In this document: positions 40,963 through 42,344 of the stretch, in pieces | Layout: every line of letters begins with the position of its first letter | How positions within the stretch are numbered: position 1 is the first letter of the stretch | NCBI GenBank assembly: GCA_030427485.1 | Contig: JAUICG010000039.1 | Span: 1 to 42,344, forward strand | Reading direction: 5' to 3' | Source: Gammaproteobacteria bacterium | GTDB lineage: Bacteria > Pseudomonadota > Gammaproteobacteria > Pseudomonadales > Halieaceae | DNA length: 42,344 nucleotides | Made by a program: the position numbers and the translations under genes | Notes under the pieces: model-generated | The model's input: only the letters and a program-made list of their open reading frames with translations | Database searches by the model: none | What the model was told of the DNA's origin: nothing

Positions 40963-42258
40963 ATGAACAGCCCCTCCCGCGCAAACGATCTGCAGCTAGC
41001 GAACTTCTGTGATATAGATTTTTTTACCTCCATGGAACTGGTTGAAGACCCCCTGCCCTACTTCGAATACCTGCGTGCCCAGGGGCCAGTGACGCACCTG
41101 CCCAAGCACAATGTGGTCGCCGTGACGGGCTATGACGAAGGGGTTGAAGTGCTGCGCAATCCGGACACATTTTCGTCCATCAATTCCGCCACCGGCCCTC
41201 TTCCGCCGCTGCCCTTTGAGCCGGAAGGCGACGATATCAGCGATCAGCTCGAGAAGTACCGCGGCGAAATGTCGTTTGGCGCCATGCTGGTAACCCAGGA
41301 CCCCCCTGTACACACCCGCTCCAGGTCGCTGCTGACCGGCTTACTGACGCCGCAGCGCATGAAGAAGAATGAAGAATTCATTCGCGGCACTATAGATCGA
41401 CTGATCGACGGGTTCATAGATCGCGGTCAATTTGAGGCTCTTGCTGACTTTGGCCACCCCCTGGCCACGCTTACGATTGCCGACCTGCTGGGGGTGCCGG
41501 AAGAAGATCATCAGAAGTTCTTGCCCCTGTTCGGCCCTTTACCCGGCCAGATTGGCGGCGACGAGCCACTGGATAACAATCCGATGGTAGAGGTGGGCAC
41601 ACATTTTTTTAACTATATCCAGGCGCGCCGCGAGCATCCCCAGGCGGATATGATGACCGAACTTGCCCACGCAAAGTACCGCGACGGTGAATTACCCGAT
41701 ATGGTAGAGATCGTCAGCCACGCCTCTGTACTCTTTGGCGCGGGACAGGACACCACTGTACGACTCATCGTCGCAATGCTCAAAACACTGGCAGAAAGTG
41801 CCGAGTTGCAGCGGCAATTGCGTGAGGATCCGAGTCTTGTTCCAGCTTTTATTGAAGAAGTACTGCGCCTGGACGGTCCAACAAAATCCCATTTTCGCCT
41901 CGCCAAACGACGTGCCATGGTCGGCGATATCGAAGTGATGCCGGGCACTACCATCATGCTCGTCCAAAGCGCTATGCGGCGCGACCCCAGGAAGTTTGAC
42001 GACCCGAATGAATTCCGTCTCGACCGCAACAACATGCAAACCCAATTGGCATTTGGCAAGGGCATACATATGTGCATCGGCGCGCCACTGGCTCGCTCTG
42101 AAGCCAGGCTGGCCCTTGCACGCATACTGGAACGAACAGGCGACATTCGCATTGATGAGAGTGTGCACGGGCCAGCGGATAACCGTCACTACGAGTATGA
42201 GGCCAATTACACCCAGCGGGCTTTACGCGCGGTGCATCTTGAAATTAGCAGGGCCTGA
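40963..42258 (+). CDS. cytochrome P450
   Basis: A 431-aa soluble P450. I-helix VLFGAGQDTTVRLIVAML, ExxR in IEEVLRLDGP, and heme loop FGKGIHMCIG with Cys371. Distinct from the P450 at 29299 in sequence and in regulation. It precedes an SDR gene by about 40 bp, so hydroxylation followed by alcohol oxidation is likely. Redox partners are not in the window. Confidence 0.95.
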   Translation: MNSPSRANDLQLANFCDIDFFTSMELVEDPLPYFEYLRAQGPVTHLPKHNVVAVTGYDEGVEVLRNPDTFSSINSATGPLPPLPFEPEGDDISDQLEKYRGEMSFGAMLVTQDPPVHTRSRSLLTGLLTPQRMKKNEEFIRGTIDRLIDGFIDRGQFEALADFGHPLATLTIADLLGVPEEDHQKFLPLFGPLPGQIGGDEPLDNNPMVEVGTHFFNYIQARREHPQADMMTELAHAKYRDGELPDMVEIVSHASVLFGAGQDTTVRLIVAMLKTLAESAELQRQLREDPSLVPAFIEEVLRLDGPTKSHFRLAKRRAMVGDIEVMPGTTIMLVQSAMRRDPRKFDDPNEFRLDRNNMQTQLAFGKGIHMCIGAPLARSEARLALARILERTGDIRIDESVHGPADNRHYEYEANYTQRALRAVHLEISRA

Positions 42259-42299
42259 GCGGGAGTAACCGTTCTCCGATTTTTCACCAGGAATCGTTA

Positions 42300-42344
42300 T
42301 GAGTAAGTTGACAGGAAAGGTCATTCTGGTTGCCGGTGCCGGAG
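42300..42344 (+). CDS. SDR-family oxidoreductase, N-terminal fragment
   Basis: The last 45 bases read MSKLTGKVILVAGAG in frame, the Rossmann start of a short-chain dehydrogenase, behind an AGGAATCGTT ribosome-binding site. The rest lies outside the window. It follows the P450 gene and is probably in the same operon. Confidence 0.8.

Noticed and set aside
1..42344. CRISPR arrays, tRNA or rRNA genes
   Set aside because: No regularly spaced direct repeats beyond attC sites, and no tRNA cloverleaf or rRNA sequence was recognised anywhere in the window.

Overview
The window looks like chromosomal DNA of a GC-rich aerobic marine-type gammaproteobacterium. The catabolic repertoire resembles what I know of Halieaceae/Spongiibacteraceae-like bacteria, but this placement is inference from gene content only. 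Two blocks of lipid, steroid or terpenoid-type CoA catabolism flank an AT-richer accessory island.

Left block (1-13876). Minus-strand genes encode a partial SDR, an enoyl-CoA hydratase-family protein, an acyl-CoA synthetase, a double hot-dog (MaoC/FAS1-like) hydratase with an odd Lys/Ala tail, an AcuI-type reductase, a large/small acyl-CoA dehydrogenase pair, a Rieske ferredoxin and a Rieske oxygenase alpha subunit. Together they could hydroxylate, CoA-activate and beta-oxidise a cyclic or branched acid. A 145-bp nested palindrome with perfect 29-bp terminal inverted repeats lies between the ferredoxin and the acyl-CoA dehydrogenases. Divergent from the oxygenase are a VOC protein and a fused indolepyruvate:ferredoxin oxidoreductase.

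Island (about 14242-19544). This is an integron cassette array with no integrase in the window (a CALIN). Eight near-complete attC sites and one truncated site separate small genes: a membrane protein, two PD-(D/E)XK-like proteins, a secreted phospholipase A2-like protein, a HigBA pair, a MORN/YwqK-repeat protein and two paralogous membrane-anchored proteins. The first six bases of each cassette are complementary to the R'' core at its own end, which independently confirms the cassette boundaries. The array contains decay products: a fused attC with an antisense toxin-antitoxin remnant, and a possible element inserted in the phospholipase cassette. A Kelch fragment follows the last attC.

Middle (19705-25478). 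A clear GlpT transporter is followed by eight small independent plus-strand genes (MBL-fold, cupin, DUF1272, VOC, GNAT, MAPEG, DUF4019, SGNH hydrolase).

Right block (25489-42344). Minus-strand genes form two probable units. One encodes P450, SDR, a KstD-like flavoprotein, an enoyl-CoA hydratase and an EthD-like protein, with an AraC regulator directly upstream. The other encodes an MFS transporter, HyuB, HyuA and two CaiB-type CoA-transferases, only one of which keeps the catalytic Asp. A divergent TetR regulator, a second P450 behind a strong sigma70-like promoter with a perfect 16-bp palindrome upstream, and a partial SDR close the window.
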